NCBI RefSeq assembly: GCF_050908995.1
Contig: NC_135132.1
Coordinates: 1,979,001 to 2,043,000, forward strand
Direction: 5' to 3'
Length of the DNA: 64,000 nt
DNA from: Andrena cerasifolii
Taxonomy: Eukaryota; Arthropoda; Insecta; Hymenoptera; Andrenidae
The translations under genes and the position numbers were made by a program. Of this stretch, positions 12,316 through 24,500 are shown piece after piece (within the stretch, counting starts at the first letter, position 1; each line of letters starts with the position of its first letter). The notes under the pieces are model-generated. The model was not told the DNA's origin, ran no database searches, and worked only from the letters and a program-made list of their open reading frames with translations.

Positions 12316-13706
12316 AGTTTTGGGCCTGAGCGCTACACCGAGGAACCCTACCTGCTTCCACGCGTATAACTTCGTCAATTTTGGTCGGATTAACTTGACA
12401 CTTTCAGGGAACATTTTCAAGATGTTGTACTACTCCAAGAAAATATAAAAATCGATTTTTCGAAAATTTCTAGGTAGGCCTCCCCCTTAAGAAATTGCAA
12501 TAAAAAATGTCGATTCTTTCCCCGTTGAAGTAGAAATACCCGCTGCACTTGAAACACTTAATTTATTTTTGTACATGTGCAAGTAATATACGTAAAGCTT
12601 ACTATAAATATTAACAATAGTGCTACATCATGCGACAGGGTTAAACTGGCTCTAAAGCTACAATTGATCTTCTCTAAATAATGATTTATCTACTATATTT
12701 AATACGTCTATCAAATATACTGAAACCAATTTTGACTATCGCTCATGTCGACAAAGATGTTCAGCTTACAAAACGTTCAACGTCTAGTCATAAAAAAAAT
12801 TCTAAGAAAAGAATCTCTTTTGGTCAGTTGACTCTGTACTCAGCTTACAGGAATTTCATCTTGGTTTGCCTTCGTTCCCTGTATGCGGCCTGTGTCACGG
12901 CCTAGGAATGTATCGAATTTCCAAGTTTGGAAACACTCCTGCCTCATAATTCCTGCTGCGGCTTGGTCGCGTACGTATACACGTACATATGTATGCGTCT
13001 ACGCAATATCACGGTGCTCTGGCTCTCACTGACATTATCCGTTCGTATAAGAAGCGGCGTGCGAATAAATTTCTTACAGAGAAAAATACAGGCCAACTTG
13101 CGGACGAGTGCTAGCGAATGCTGGATGTAAACACCGTGAAATTTGTTCAAATAAAATAACCACCAAGTCAATCACAACAGTCGTAACTCTTTCTCCTTGC
13201 ATTAATTGTGAAACATCGAATCTAGTTTCGCGGGTATTGGTTATTTTGCTTATGCAATGTAATTTAAATGTCACGAGTTGTGTTTGTTTGCTGAGGTCGA
13301 GTTTAATGATATTTCGCAGCAAATTATTTATTTTAAATTAATTCCATTTTATTTCGCAGGGCATTTAAAAGTATGTACGCGAATGACTCTGTTGTGGCTG
13401 AATTGATGAAAAAGTAATAAAAGCGGAAGTCGCCGACTGACGTTGGGTTGCGTTCATCATAATTGTATCCTATGTCGTTGAACTCGTCTGAACAGCTGCT
13501 TCCATATGGGTAAAAAAAGCTGCCTGTTCGCACTTGAACAAATTGTTTAAGCCACCATGGAGCTTATTAAAATTAAAGCTTTTTCATTTTTTCAACTTTT
13601 TGGAACAAAGGATTCAGAAAAATATTTTTTCTAAATTCTGTTTTCTACGTATAAATTAGAAATTCTTTCATTTCTGAATCTTAAATCTAACCCTTAATTC
13701 CCTTAA
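12316..13706. other. no recognised feature
   Basis: Probable kibra intron 1 sequence. A further TTAA-adjacent terminus-like string (GGCCTCCCCC|TTAA at 12477-12490) may be the right end of an older fold-back. Overlapping short frames at 12927-13533 lack motifs. Confidence 0.4.
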
Positions 13707-14426
13707 GGGAGTTTTTTGCTACTTTGGGAGCGTATATTTTAGGGTTTTTTAATAATTTTTTTCTAGCAGAGATATCACGTTTGCCATTCAAACGTATATA
13801 TGTTATTGAAGTAGATTTATTGAACTTTCGAAAAACATTTTTTGTTTGTACGTATTCGTGCCAGGAGTCGTTCAGTGTTGCGTTGATTTGGAGCGTTCGG
13901 TCCATGTGCCTTCTATCCCCTCTGCCATCCTTCTGGATGAACGGACGGTCAGAAATCAGAAAGTAAAATTGATTTACAATCTAAATAAGTGTAGTTTTCG
14001 TTTGAACCACGGATATTGAATTTGAACTATAATTTTTAAAATGGCGGCGGTTCAGAGCAAAGTAATACGAATTTCACCAAATTCTCACCGTTTCAACACC
14101 CGAAGAGAGTAGAAAATGTCATCAGGGGTGAATAGCCGTGGTTCACAGGAAAGCTATAGAATCTTTTAACCGCATGTTCCAAGTTTCAAGGCAATCGCGT
14201 CATTACTTTTTTCGAAATCGTGGCAGAAGTTCACGTAAACATTTTTTTTTAGAAAAACGCGTTTAAAATTTACCTGAGCCACTTAGATAGCCCGTACTAT
14301 TGTTCATTCAAACCTCTATAACTCGCTAATTTCAAGTTTTCGCCGGAACATTTCCAGGGGTGTAAGGATAAAAATAAAGCCCCCAAAAAATCGATTTTTT
14401 TTAGGCGTCCAAAGTAGAAAACTCCC
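13707..14426. mobile_element. TTAA-flanked element (720 bp)
   Basis: Left end GGGAGTTTTTTGCTACTTTG after TTAA (13703-13706). The right end is the complement of GGGAGTTTTCTACTTTGGAC before TTAG (14427-14430), a one-base decay of the duplication. It shares the internal phrases AAAAAACGCGTTTAAA and TCGATTTTTTTTAGG with the other TTAA fold-backs. Confidence 0.65.
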
Positions 14427-14648
14427 TTAGGTCAAACTATTATACTCTGTGTCAAACTCAACAGCGAGTGCAACTGACTCCAGGTTGCATGTTCAGAACT
14501 GAAATCTTCCAGAAATATGTTCAATTTGTTTGAAGATTCGTCACGATTATTGAATTCGAGAAACAAGAATTCACGAAACGATTATTATACAAAATATATT
14601 TACCGTACCAAATTTGATTATATCGTAGATAAATCTCGGGAAATAGTA

Positions 14649-16441
14649 GGGGAGACCGGGGCTAGCTGACTAATTTTTAACATTTCTAATTTTTTATAAA
14701 TAGACCATTGGTATTTTGTTGACTTGTCGCACACCAAACGTTTACAAATTTCATTACAGTCGCATTAACGAAAGAAGGCGCCTGGGCGGCCCGTAGGCCG
14801 GCGCGCGTGGCTCGGGAGAGACCCAATGGCTGCTCCGTATTTCGTGCGACGTTGCCACGTTGTGCAGCAGATCGGACGTCTCTTTCTATCTTCAAGCGCA
14901 ACTGTGTCTCTCTCACTCGCTCGATAAAACAGATTCCTTCATCTACGAGTCACTCCACGCCAAGTCGATCACATTTTTAGAGACTTTGATCAGAATGCAA
15001 TATGTATTTTGTGAATCACGTGAAATTATGAAAACATCTTTTTCACGAATAATCAACAGTTAAAGAAGGTGATAGTATGTGTAGACCTGATCATCGTAAA
15101 AAGAATGTCATTGGCCAAGAGTGGATTAATGAAACTCTTCATCGGTTAATAACAGCTCATGCCGACGTTAATTTTAAAAATTCCATGCTCGAAAGCAGAA
15201 TATTTCGTATGTGAAATTTGCAAAATAAAACTTTGGTTATAATTTTTAAAATTACAAGATTAATTTTTCGATATAAAAAAAAAATATTAAAATAGCCCGC
15301 ACTTTCTAGATTAAAATGAAAAAAGAATGAATTCAATACGATAAGGAGTTTCCGAGATAAAAATTCACAAGTACAGCTCGGTTTCATGAAAGAAGGCAAA
15401 AATTGAAGAAATTCAAACCCAGCAAAGTGATGACTGAAATCCCTTCCTATATAATATTTCAGTTTGAACAACATCCCTGACATCGAGTGCTAAAAGTGGT
15501 CGATTTGCCTGGAGTGACGCTAAATAGTCGAAAGTCATTGGCCAAGGCGTAGGGAGCCGCGTAGGGGAAGCACCAATCGCGAGCCTGGAGCAGCGGCAAC
15601 GTCGCAACTTCTGGCCCCGATCTCAAGGCGCCTTCTTTCGTTAATTCGACTATAGGTATACAGGCTTAATTTTTAAAACTGTTTTAACTGAGTCTAGGTC
15701 GTAGTTTTTATTATATTTAGAGTAGTGAGACGAATAAGTCAACAAACCCCGGCTGTGGGGTTAATTGACTTGACATTTACTTTTTAGTTTTAACCCTTTG
15801 CCTGCGAAAGGCGTATATATACGCTGTCACAGATCCATCAATATAGTATAGGAAAGGCGTACATATATATCCCACGACCAGCAAATTTTTTTTATTTTTT
15901 TCACTCCTTCACACTGTTATTTTTTTTATTTAGTATCACGGTGGTAGATACTGTAATTATTTTCTACTTGTTTGTTATGGTCTATTTGGAAGACCTGAGA
16001 GTTTGAAGGGAGGATAGGGTGTAAACTGTAGGGGTGAGTTTGGAGGGATTTGTGGTGGGGGAAGTGGATTTGAGCAGCTAAACTCTTTGCCTCGACTGTA
16101 TTTTGAGGATAAAAAGTGCAATTTTTAGTGGTATTCCTATGCTTAGTCAAGTAACCCCGTCCGACATTGGCAATGTGTTAAGGGTCGTACGTACAAAACC
16201 TTCACGCACCGGATAAAATAAAATACCCTAAATTATAGCAGTACTTATAGTGGACAAAAATTCATAAATAGTCGATTTTTAGATTTTTCATTCCCACTGA
16301 TAGAACACGCGAGTTTTTGTCACGGTGACACATTAAATGGCAAGCTGGTCATTCATATGCTTCAATATTGCGAATCGCAGCATAATTTATAACATAATAC
16401 AACAATTAAAAGGGAATTAGTCAACTAGCCCCGGTCTCCCC
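14649..16441. mobile_element. TA-flanked GGGG-terminus element C (1793 bp), with nested elements
   Basis: Termini GGGGAGACCGGGGCTAGCTG and the complement of GGGGAGACCGGGGCTAGTTG, with TA at 14647-14648 and 16442-16443. Inside are an inverted pair (about 14763-14787 against 15625-15650, core AACGAAAGAAGGCGCC) enclosing GC-rich DNA, and a separate piggyBac-like MITE (15794-16177). The string GTGGGGTTAATTGACT (15755-15770) echoes the satellite motif of element A. No coding capacity seen. Confidence 0.78.
15794..16177. mobile_element. piggyBac-like MITE (384 bp)
   Basis: The left end CCCTTTGCCTGCGAAAGGCG follows TTAA (15790-15793); the right end is the complement of CACATTGCCAATGTC before TTAA (16178-16181). 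TTAA plus CCCTTTGCC is a characteristic piggyBac-class terminus. Nested in element C. Confidence 0.7.
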
Positions 16442-16443
16442 TA

Positions 16444-16996
16444 TACGAGAATAGCAAACAACGAATTCAAACTCTTCCATTTCAGATTACTTTTTAATAG
16501 CATTGAATACCGACATACGACATCAACAACGAAAGCTTGTCAAATGGGACATCAAATGACAGAAGTATTCAATATTTTCTTCGATTACACGTGTCGATTC
16601 TACTATGTAAATGAACGAATCCTATGCGTCATGTGGATGGAACGCCTCAAAATCGAAAGCAAAAATCGTGAAACCTCTCGTTGATTCATACTCCTCTGTT
16701 AGCTGCGTCAAAATATCTCGTACAAGAGTCACATGTTTGAATCAGTAGTTTCATTCCTATGACTACAATATTCTGCAATTTCGTCATTCAATTAATGCAT
16801 ACAGAGAAAAAATAATGAAGCTGATACTGCATTCTGATGTTTGGTAAACAGAAATATTATTCAATTACACAAGTGCCACATGATAGGCACAATTTCTATG
16901 ACCTTCATTTCTATTCCAAAATCTCTGCACAGAGACATACTTGAATCCTCTAAAACTTTCCTGACGCTATTTCCAGAAACAATGATATATCATCCC
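16444..16996. other. no recognised feature
   Basis: Unique-looking AT-rich sequence between two transposons; no exon-like frame or repeat noticed. Confidence 0.4.
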
Positions 16997-17623
16997 CAGT
17001 GGCGGATTTAACAGGGCGGCCGATTAGCGGTTGCCGCCTGGGCCCCTTCCCAGAAGGCCCCCCACCCAGGGCCCCATCCTTAAAAAAAATTATGAATTTA
17101 TCCAAACTATATTTTTTTCTGTACCACTACACTGAGACCGTTTTTAGTAAACTACCTCTTCATTTTCCTGGAAAAACGAGTCCCTCCAGAAGTCCCCGTA
17201 GGGCCCCAACCGTAAAAAAAATTACGATCTTAACCAAACTATATTTTTTCAGTACTACTACTCTTAGCCCGCTTTTAGTAAACTACCTCTTCATTTTCCT
17301 GGAAAAACGGGTCCCTCTAGAAGTCCCTGTAGGGCCCCATCCTTAAAAAAAATTATGAATTTATCCAACCTATATTTTTTTCTGTACCACTACACTGACA
17401 CCGTTTTTAGTAAACTACCTCTTCATTTTCCAGGAAAAACGAGTCCCTCCAGAAGTCCCCGTAGGGCCCCAACCGTAAAAAAAATTACGATCTTATCCAA
17501 ACTATATTTTTTCAGTACTACTACTCTTAGCCCGCTTTTAGTAAACTACCTCTTCATTTTCCCGAAAAAATGGGCCCCTCAGAACGTTTGCCACCTGGGC
17601 CTTTTTTCTTAAATCTGCCACTG
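16997..17623 (+). mobile_element. hAT MITE (627 bp) with internal tandem repeat
   Basis: Exact 8-bp target duplication ATCATCCC (16989-16996, 17624-17631) around CAGTGGCGGATTTAA and TTAAATCTGCCACTG. The CAGTGGCGG terminus is typical of a widespread hAT group. The interior is an alternating series of about 130-bp units (core CTACCTCTTCATTTTCCTGG, four copies), which makes plus frames 16999-17346 and 17355-17612 repetitive; they are not genes. Confidence 0.9.
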
Positions 17624-17757
17624 ATCATCCCATTAAAAATATGTATAACATTATTTTCAGCGTACTTGCGGTAGAAGAAGTTCAAAATTTTATTCTCAGT
17701 ACTAACGAAAACAAATGTGTAACACAGGAACTAAGTAGTATGTACTTATAAATATTT

Positions 17758-18653
17758 GAGCCGTTTATTTTGAAAGTGGCGTAAATCCCATTGTGATTTT
17801 CAAATGGATATGGAAAATATTGTGCAATAAAACTTTTTGAGATCACACCTTTATATTCAATTATCAAGGTAGCAGTTTAATTATCAATGTGCAATGAATT
17901 TGTTATAAACAATTTAATCTCAAATTTCACTTTCGATCCGCTGACGGATTCATACGGGTCTCCGGACATGCCCTTGTAATTTTCAGCCATTTGTTAATAA
18001 TTTGTTTATAACAAATTAATTGCATATTACAAAGTAAATGTCTGCGGAACATAAAGCAGTCACAACTAAAACTACAGCATACAGATAAAATGCACGAAAA
18101 ATGTATTGAATTACGCGACTTGGACGAAAAAAAACGAGACCAATCACAATCTAAAATATAAGGACTTAATGGATTTATTATATTATATACCACCTGCACA
18201 CTATAATTATTTTAAATCACTCCCGCATACAAAAACTGGAGAAGACTGAATAATAATTAATAAAACATTATTTATTTTAATGTAAAAATTACTTAACAAA
18301 GAATAAAAGATTAATATTTTTTTGATTTTATAACATAAAAGTGTATACATTTATTTTTATTTCACGGGAAATTTACTTTTCCTGTGGACTTATGCTTTCT
18401 TAAGAATTGAAAACGTCATTTCATTGATTCTGAAAGTGGCGTAAGTCCATTCATAGGCATCAAACACATATTATTTCTTAAATAATGTTAATTATGCTAA
18501 TTGGGATGATAAATTTGACACCCTTGGAAACCCAAAAACATTATACTACCATGTTATCTGTTACTCATATTTTTAAATTTAATCCAACGCAAACCCTTCA
18601 ATATCTCGATTCGAACATAAATGGACTTACGCCACTTTCAAAATAAACGGCTC
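17758..18653. mobile_element. inverted-repeat element (896 bp) with GAGCCGTTTATTTTG ends
   Basis: Left end GAGCCGTTTATTTTGAAAGT; the right end is its complement, reading GTGGCGTAAGTCCATTTATG inward. Direct ATTT flanks both sides (17754-17757, 18654-18657). An extra copy of the subterminal phrase lies at 18429-18450. A minus open frame (17927-18199) has no motif I recognise. Superfamily unknown. Confidence 0.65.
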
Positions 18654-18806
18654 ATTTATTGTCAAAGTCTGCAAATTAAGCCTAAAATCCAATATTAATT
18701 CTTTATTTCAAGAATTTGCACTAAACTAATGGATTACTTCGCCTAACCATCGTTACTGTTATAAAGAATCAAAAATCAAAATATTAGTAAAATATTTTTG
18801 TTCTAG

Positions 18807-19901
18807 GAGCATTCGTTTACGAGACAATGGGGTTTAAAAACATGTCTGATGTGTGCGCACTTGGCTAAGAATTGGCAGAGTGCAGTAGTGAATATGGAAC
18901 AAGTGTGGATGAATCAGTGCTTGCGGAGGAATGGGTAGAAATTGCAAAGAAATTTTCCATCAAACAATGCCTCGTTTTCGAGAGAATTAGTTTTGGAACT
19001 GAAATCAGTTTTCAGCCAAGTGTGCATGTACTTACTCGATTGATTTTAAAATCTTTTTTTTTTAAAGCAAAGCATGGTTAAAGAAAAGTTATTTTGTAAT
19101 TTCGACTTATTTTTGCAGATGGATTTGTTTCATCCGCGATTGTACAATATTTATTATTGCATTCTGCTAATTTTTAGTCAGGTGCGAGCATATCTGAAGA
19201 ATTTTCTAACTCGATTTTCCAAAACCTAAGGCCCTTAAAATAAAACTTTATTTTGTACTTGAATTTAAAATTAAAAGAGTATATTACAGACAACCCGAAA
19301 TTCAAATAATGTAAGAAATATGTAAACAGGAATAGTGATGCAACCAGAGACAATAAAACTATTGATTAAATCCTAAATTTAGTTCACTTGAGATTATTAA
19401 AAAAAGACCTTCACTCTACAGACAGCTGTATGTTATTGAAGTATTCATAAACAAGTTTGATAAATTAACACTGAATTCCTAAACAACTGTTTTGCCAATT
19501 AAAATTCTAAATATCCTTGCCTCCGATTATTATAAATTAAAACACACATTCAATGTTTTTCACAGTTATTAGCTAACAGCGAATATCTTCAATGCACGCA
19601 CAAACTACAAGAACTAATAACAGTAGCCACTATTTATACAGAAAATGATCGAATCAAGGATATATTTCTTCATAACACCACAGTAACACTTATCGAGAGC
19701 ACTATATGTCTCATTCAAGCCATCAAAATAATTGGAAACAATTACTGCATTATTGCCAGGGAGCTTATTGATATAGTAGTGGCAAGATCAAAGTCGATAA
19801 AATTACAACCAAGAACATTTCAATTCCGTAGGGAATTAAAAATGATATTCTATTTGTATTATAATTTGGAAAATAATTTTTTTATGTCTAAAGACGAATA
19901 A
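18807..19901 (+). pseudogene. unrecognised three-block gene remnant or divergent gene
   Basis: Three exon-like blocks. Block a, 18807-18934, is preceded by TTCTAG and opens EHSFTRQWGLKTCLMC, ending at AATGG|GTAGAA. Block b, 19119-19181 (TTTGCAG before, CAG|GTGCGA after), reads MDLFHPRLYNIYYCILLIFSQ minus its last residues. Block c, 19566-19901 (TTTTTCACAG before), is open for 111 codons to TAA and contains HKLQELITVATIYTENDRI and RTFQFRRELKMIFYLYYNLE. Blocks b and c join exactly in phase 0. Block a does not join b in its best frame, and read through it meets a TAG, so this may be a pseudogene or I may have misplaced a boundary. I do not recognise the family. The codon texture of block c looks protein-like and unlike the flanking AT-rich sequence. 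It would be nested on the opposite strand of kibra intron 1. Confidence 0.35.
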
Positions 19902-20265
19902 TGTAAAATTATGTTTGAAAGCGACAATCAAGTAGAAGTTCAAATTGAAATATCGAAACCAAAAAGAACTGGAATTTTTCTGATATCTACGCTTGTATAA
20001 TTTAATAATTATTCTCTGTATTTACTTCTGTATTTCTTGAAATAAGTAATGCAAAATTATGTTTAATATTCTGAATTAAATTAAAATAAGGTAATCCATA
20101 TGTATACTTAAACAAACACTTGTATATATATTTGTATTGTAATTTAACAACTGTTATTGCCTATTCTCAAACAATATTAGCTAGTGTGAAGATAAGTTTA
20201 ATATCTAATGTAAGTTAAGATATGAATTTAAAAGTCAAAATGGGGAACAATCACAGCATCTATAT

Positions 20266-20793
20266 TAGTGTTTGTTGGTTTTTAAAAACCGGGTTCAAAA
20301 ATCGTTTTTTTTTATAAATTTGTAAAATTCGAAAACCGGTTTTTAAATTTAAAAAAGCCGGTTTTAGATACTAGAATTAATATGTAAAAATGAACTAATT
20401 ATTTAATTAAAAACGTTAGCATTTTTCTTGAAACCGCCTCGGACACAAACATATTGCAGTAGGTAACAGTTTACTGTAAAACTAATCTTCATGAGTTCAC
20501 ATTTTCGAAAGAAAAATACTAAATGAAATAAAGATTTATAATGTATATTTTGCACGGATTTTAGTTATTTTAATTTTTTTATTTATTAGGTTTTGTATAG
20601 ATAAAGTTAATTTTATTTTGTTATATTTTTGTAATTTCACAAATATTAAAAAACTGAAAATTTTTAAAATAAGTACAAATATTTATTTTCTATTTTAATT
20701 ACATTTTTTGTGAAAATTCGAAAACCGGTTTTTTGGGAATAGTGGAATTAGAAAACCGTTTTTTTTCAAAACTCGGTTTTTGTATAAACCCTA
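20266..20793 (+). mobile_element. hAT-type MITE (528 bp), ACCGGTTTT-rich
   Basis: Exact 8-bp target duplication ATCTATAT (20258-20265, 20794-20801). Ends TAGTGTTTGTTGGTTTTTAA and the complement of TAGGGTTTATACAAAAACCG. The phrase AAAACCGGTTTT repeats near both ends. A truncated copy lies at 10388-10880. Confidence 0.8.
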
Positions 20794-20801
20794 ATCTATA
20801 T

Positions 20802-22969
20802 CTATAACATACTTTACTCTATTGCACATATAACTATAAGCTAATTTTTCTATCAACTAATTTCATTAATGAAATAATTTTATTATTAATCCCTTCAGTT
20901 CTGAGAGTGAAGAAAGCTTAGCCTATACGCTATGCGGAATTGTCAATGTCCTATTTATTAACCATACTCGCTGAACGCCTATAAGCGTTTCTCACACAAG
21001 CTGTATGCACTGAACTCTGAAATAGAGTAGGGGTGCAAGTTTTTCGCCCAGATTCCAACATCGTGTAAGTCCAGCAGAAGAAGAAAAGAAAGAAATTAGG
21101 CGAAGGAAAAAGTAGAAATTTTTCTTAATTTTTTATTACCCGACAGTAAGTACTTCGAGTACCAGTACTTACTTTGGACTATAATTCCATCGTAAAGTAT
21201 TATCGACTTGATTTTTTCGACGTGGTATTAACGTTCCAAATGCTGAGATACAACAATAACAACATTTTTATGAAAACTAACATCTTCGTTATTATTGTTA
21301 TTATTTTTAATGCGACAGCATTTTTCATGTCTCGTACCTTAAGCAAAAAAAAAGTTTAAATACAGCTAATAAACAGATGCGCCACGCTGCAATATGTGCA
21401 GCTGCAATGGGAAAAGTGGCTCGAGGGGTGCGCGCGTCGGAATGTCCAATTTAAATCTCCAAGCAGGAAAAGGAAGAGAGGCGAGCTACAAACTTCGAAG
21501 AATAAGAATTTCGAGATTTCGGGGAACGAAAGTCGATACGCGGAACACGTATGCCACTGTTGTTCGCGTGCCAAATGTGCAAACAAAAACAGGGGCAAAC
21601 GCTAAGTAGTTAAGTAATCTATGCGCTCGAATTGCGGGACGATAACTCGAGTAAAAAACAAGTATTAATCGTGCGACTGAAAGCTGAAATTCAAGTAGGT
21701 ATATCACTCTCAATAAAGTAATTATTGCTCCCCTTCACTCGTATGATGGTCGAACGGCACAACTGTTCAAAATTTTCAACAACGATGTTTCTGAGCTATG
21801 TCTGACGATTATCTGCCAGTATCGCATTGCAACTTCCATTGGTCACTTCGAATTTCACGGCAACGGAAGGAAAATTGAAATGAAAGAACGAAAGAGTATC
21901 GAAGACGGGACATATTAACACGAAATCAAAATCGAAAGAGTAATACCCTTGTAGCAGGGTCTATTTTTAGGCTCCACTCAGTTGCATGTCGTTACACACC
22001 GGTTAGCCCCGTAAGATGGTTTACTTACACTGCGATCTACAGTTACGCATACACATTAATCTAGGCAACGTGGATATACGTAAAACGGTGTAGATAGACA
22101 GAACTTTTCTAAGCATCTACAGCAAAGCATTAGCTTGGATTTATTTTTAATCTGCGAATTATTTGGATTTTTACACGAGGCTGCCGCAATCGCAACTGAA
22201 CTCGATTAAAATGATTAATGTAACCACTGATCTTTAATCATAGAAAGGAAGTAGCATCTGAATTCCTGCAAGTGTTCACACATTGTGAAATTCAATCTAC
22301 AGCTTATATGGGTTCTGCGCACTGTTACGGAACACATGCATAAAAATCGTAGTATTTTTTTTTTGCTGCCACACGTAGATAAAACGTGTTTTCGAACAAC
22401 TCCAATATTCTTTAATATTATGCTTCTCCACGAATGTGTAAAGAGGTAGGAATAATATAAGTTCGCTAGACATAATAAATGAAAATAGAAGTGATTGGCA
22501 AATTCAATGTTTTTATTATCGAATCAGATGGAATATAACGAAAATATAATTTCTCAGTCGAGAAAGAAATAATAGTCTTGTTTTCGCGTTAGACCTGATC
22601 GTGAGATTTCTCGAGTTTTTCACCGAGAGCGTGCGGCGGCCCTGGCGACTGGAATGCGGGCGCGGCGAGTCCTCGGTGTATGAATATACGCATACACATA
22701 ATAGATACACACGCTCGAGGAGCTTAAGGGGCGCTCACACGGGGGCAACGTAACGTCAGAAATATTTCGCGTTCCCGCTTACCCATATCGGCGGAGAGGC
22801 ACACGTACGTTTCATCGCGATACAGCGCCGCGTTACGTTGCCTCCATTTATTATTATTCCGAAATTAACGAACGCCGCGCGTAAGGAGCACACGCGGCTT
22901 TGAATAATATCCCATTTAGCACGTGCTCGAATGCACAACAAATATGTATATACGTATAAAATGGCCTAC
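20802..22969. other. kibra intron 1, no exon recognised
   Basis: Mostly unique sequence. A basic plus frame (21394-21609) and an overlapping one (21396-21605) have no family match I know. At 22728-22850 a half-palindrome joins AACGTAACG-type sequence near 22746-22755 with its complement at 22833-22845, beginning TTAAGGGGCGCTCACACGGG, like the left end of a TTA-flanked MITE. The kibra splice donor is at 22968-22969. Confidence 0.4.
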
Positions 22970-23097
22970 CTGTCCCTCGGATCGATCCACGTTGTTTTCC
23001 TCGTGTTGTGATCAATGAAATACACTTTTCCGTCGAAGTCTTGCGCGACGTCCCACCCTTCCGGAAGCGGTATCTCCCCATTCCGTCTCCTTGGCAT
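22970..23097 (-). CDS. kibra: kibra (WWC family) first coding exon, partial gene
   Basis: A short exon of 42 codons plus 2 bases starts at ATG 23097 and ends at a GT donor at 22969-22968 (AG|GTAGGC). It encodes MPRRRNGEIPLPEGW followed by DFDGKVYFIDHN and TTWIDPRD. This is one WW domain, with first Trp at residue 15, second Trp at 37 and the closing Pro at 40. In WWC1/Kibra the first WW domain lies at the extreme N-terminus with the same FDGKVY-IDH-TTW-DPRD pattern, and the exon break falls at the same DPRD-R point. Kibra is a cortical scaffold that activates Hippo signalling with Merlin and Expanded; its WW domains bind PPxY motifs. I did not find the second WW domain or later exons on the minus strand below 22,970, so intron 1 probably reaches past the left edge. 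A different WW-first protein is possible but fits less well. Confidence 0.88.
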
Positions 23098-23441
23098 ATT
23101 TCACTGCGCTCTAAATCCATCCAAAATTCTCTATCACCGACTAGTCGTCGACAGGCATGCGTCTCTGTGTCTGCGAGCGCACACTAACCGCGCTACATGC
23201 ACGCTGAATTGACATACGAGAAAGAGAGATAGTCGATATATGTATAACAGAGATAAAGAGGGTCAGTCGAATGGTAAAAAAAAAAAAAGAAGGCACGCAA
23301 AAGCTATACACACTGACATACAGTGGAATGGAAATAGAAAGGATGTATTGCAAATCACTGATTATATACATGCGCACATACGCGTGCGCGCGCACACAGG
23401 ACACTATCGAGCATACTTGTACGGATGTACGCACACATGCG

Positions 23442-23476
<35 letters not shown>

Positions 23477-24500
23477 GCTCTCTCTCTCTCTCTGTCCACG
23501 CTCACTCGCTCGCTCGCTACTCCGCCATCATGAATACCTCATTATCATGAGCGGAGTGACGTCAGAGTCCCCGCCTTCAGATTCCTCTCGAGCGGAATTC
23601 CACCGTTAACATAGCTGGCTGCTGAAGAAAAGTCCACTGTTGGTATCTTGCCTTGAGACGGGTACCGTGGCTCTACATTTGCACGAGTGCGCGTATTGAA
23701 GCCTGTTGCAGTATCGTAACACTTTTTTCTCAATCTCGCACTTGGTCACTTTGCGATTTTATTCCGGGAGAATATAGAAATGACACACAGCCCCTAAATT
23801 ATTCCCCTTACACCACAGAAACAACCGAATTCTATAGGAAATACACTTTCACCTCTTCTGCCGTCTCACTCGTGCTTCACTCGATTTTACACTCTTATCC
23901 AGTATTTCTCAAGACCTTGATTCTACATCACGCCCGGTGTATTACCTGTACACCACTCGCCGATCTCAATCGTACCCTCGACACTTATTACTTGCTTTAC
24001 ACTATCGAAAGAAAACTGGTTCCTTTTTAGAAAATGTTCGCACTCGTCGTGTCGGGCACTTATGGACGTGGTCGGGGCGCCAGTTTCGTCCGGATATCAA
24101 TTAAACTGTTGAAAAATAGTTCCAGCCTGTCACAGTCACGTCGTCCTTCTTTTTTCTTTCTTTTTTTCGGCAAGAGCATGAACAGCGACGAGAGTTTCTC
24201 AGATCGGAGACGGGATAGTATCTACGTCTGCGACCCGCTTTAAGAAGCGCACGCTAATGCCGGTATTGTCGGGTACATTTCACCGCGCTCCCTTTTCCCT
24301 CTTGCAGCTAAACTTCCCGTTCGCTCTGTGCAACAGGCATCGCAAATTGACGCGACGTTTCTTTCGAGAAATGTCAGAGCTCGCCTTTAAGTCCACCGCG
24401 CGCTATTTCACTCCGCTTTTACTTACACAATAGGACACTGTTACAATTACCGCAAGACACTTTTGCTTATTCGTGGATCGAATTGGACGTGACTTCGCAG
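23098..24500 (-). promoter_or_regulatory. kibra 5' flank and probable promoter region
   Basis: This GC-richer stretch lies immediately upstream of the kibra start codon and contrasts with the AT-rich surroundings. It contains the CT/GA tract at 23441-23493 and no recognisable coding exon. Open frames here (for example plus 23653-24030) have no family resemblance. Calling it the promoter/5'UTR is an inference from position only; I did not identify a defined core promoter element. Confidence 0.4.
23441..23493. repeat. (CT)n / (GA)n microsatellite
   Basis: About 53 bases of nearly pure CT dinucleotides with a few G interruptions. On the kibra sense strand it reads GAGAGAG, the type of tract bound by GAGA-factor-like proteins in insects. 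It lies about 350 bp upstream of the kibra start codon. A regulatory role is an inference. Confidence 0.85.

Noticed and set aside
16999..17612. two repetitive plus frames (16999-17346, 17355-17612)
   Set aside because: They fall inside a hAT MITE with an exact 8-bp target duplication and derive from its internal tandem repeat.
21394..21609. two overlapping basic plus frames
   Set aside because: No family resemblance and both frames are equally open.
23653..24030. 125-codon plus frame upstream of kibra
   Set aside because: No domain or signal recognised; probably chance in promoter-side sequence.
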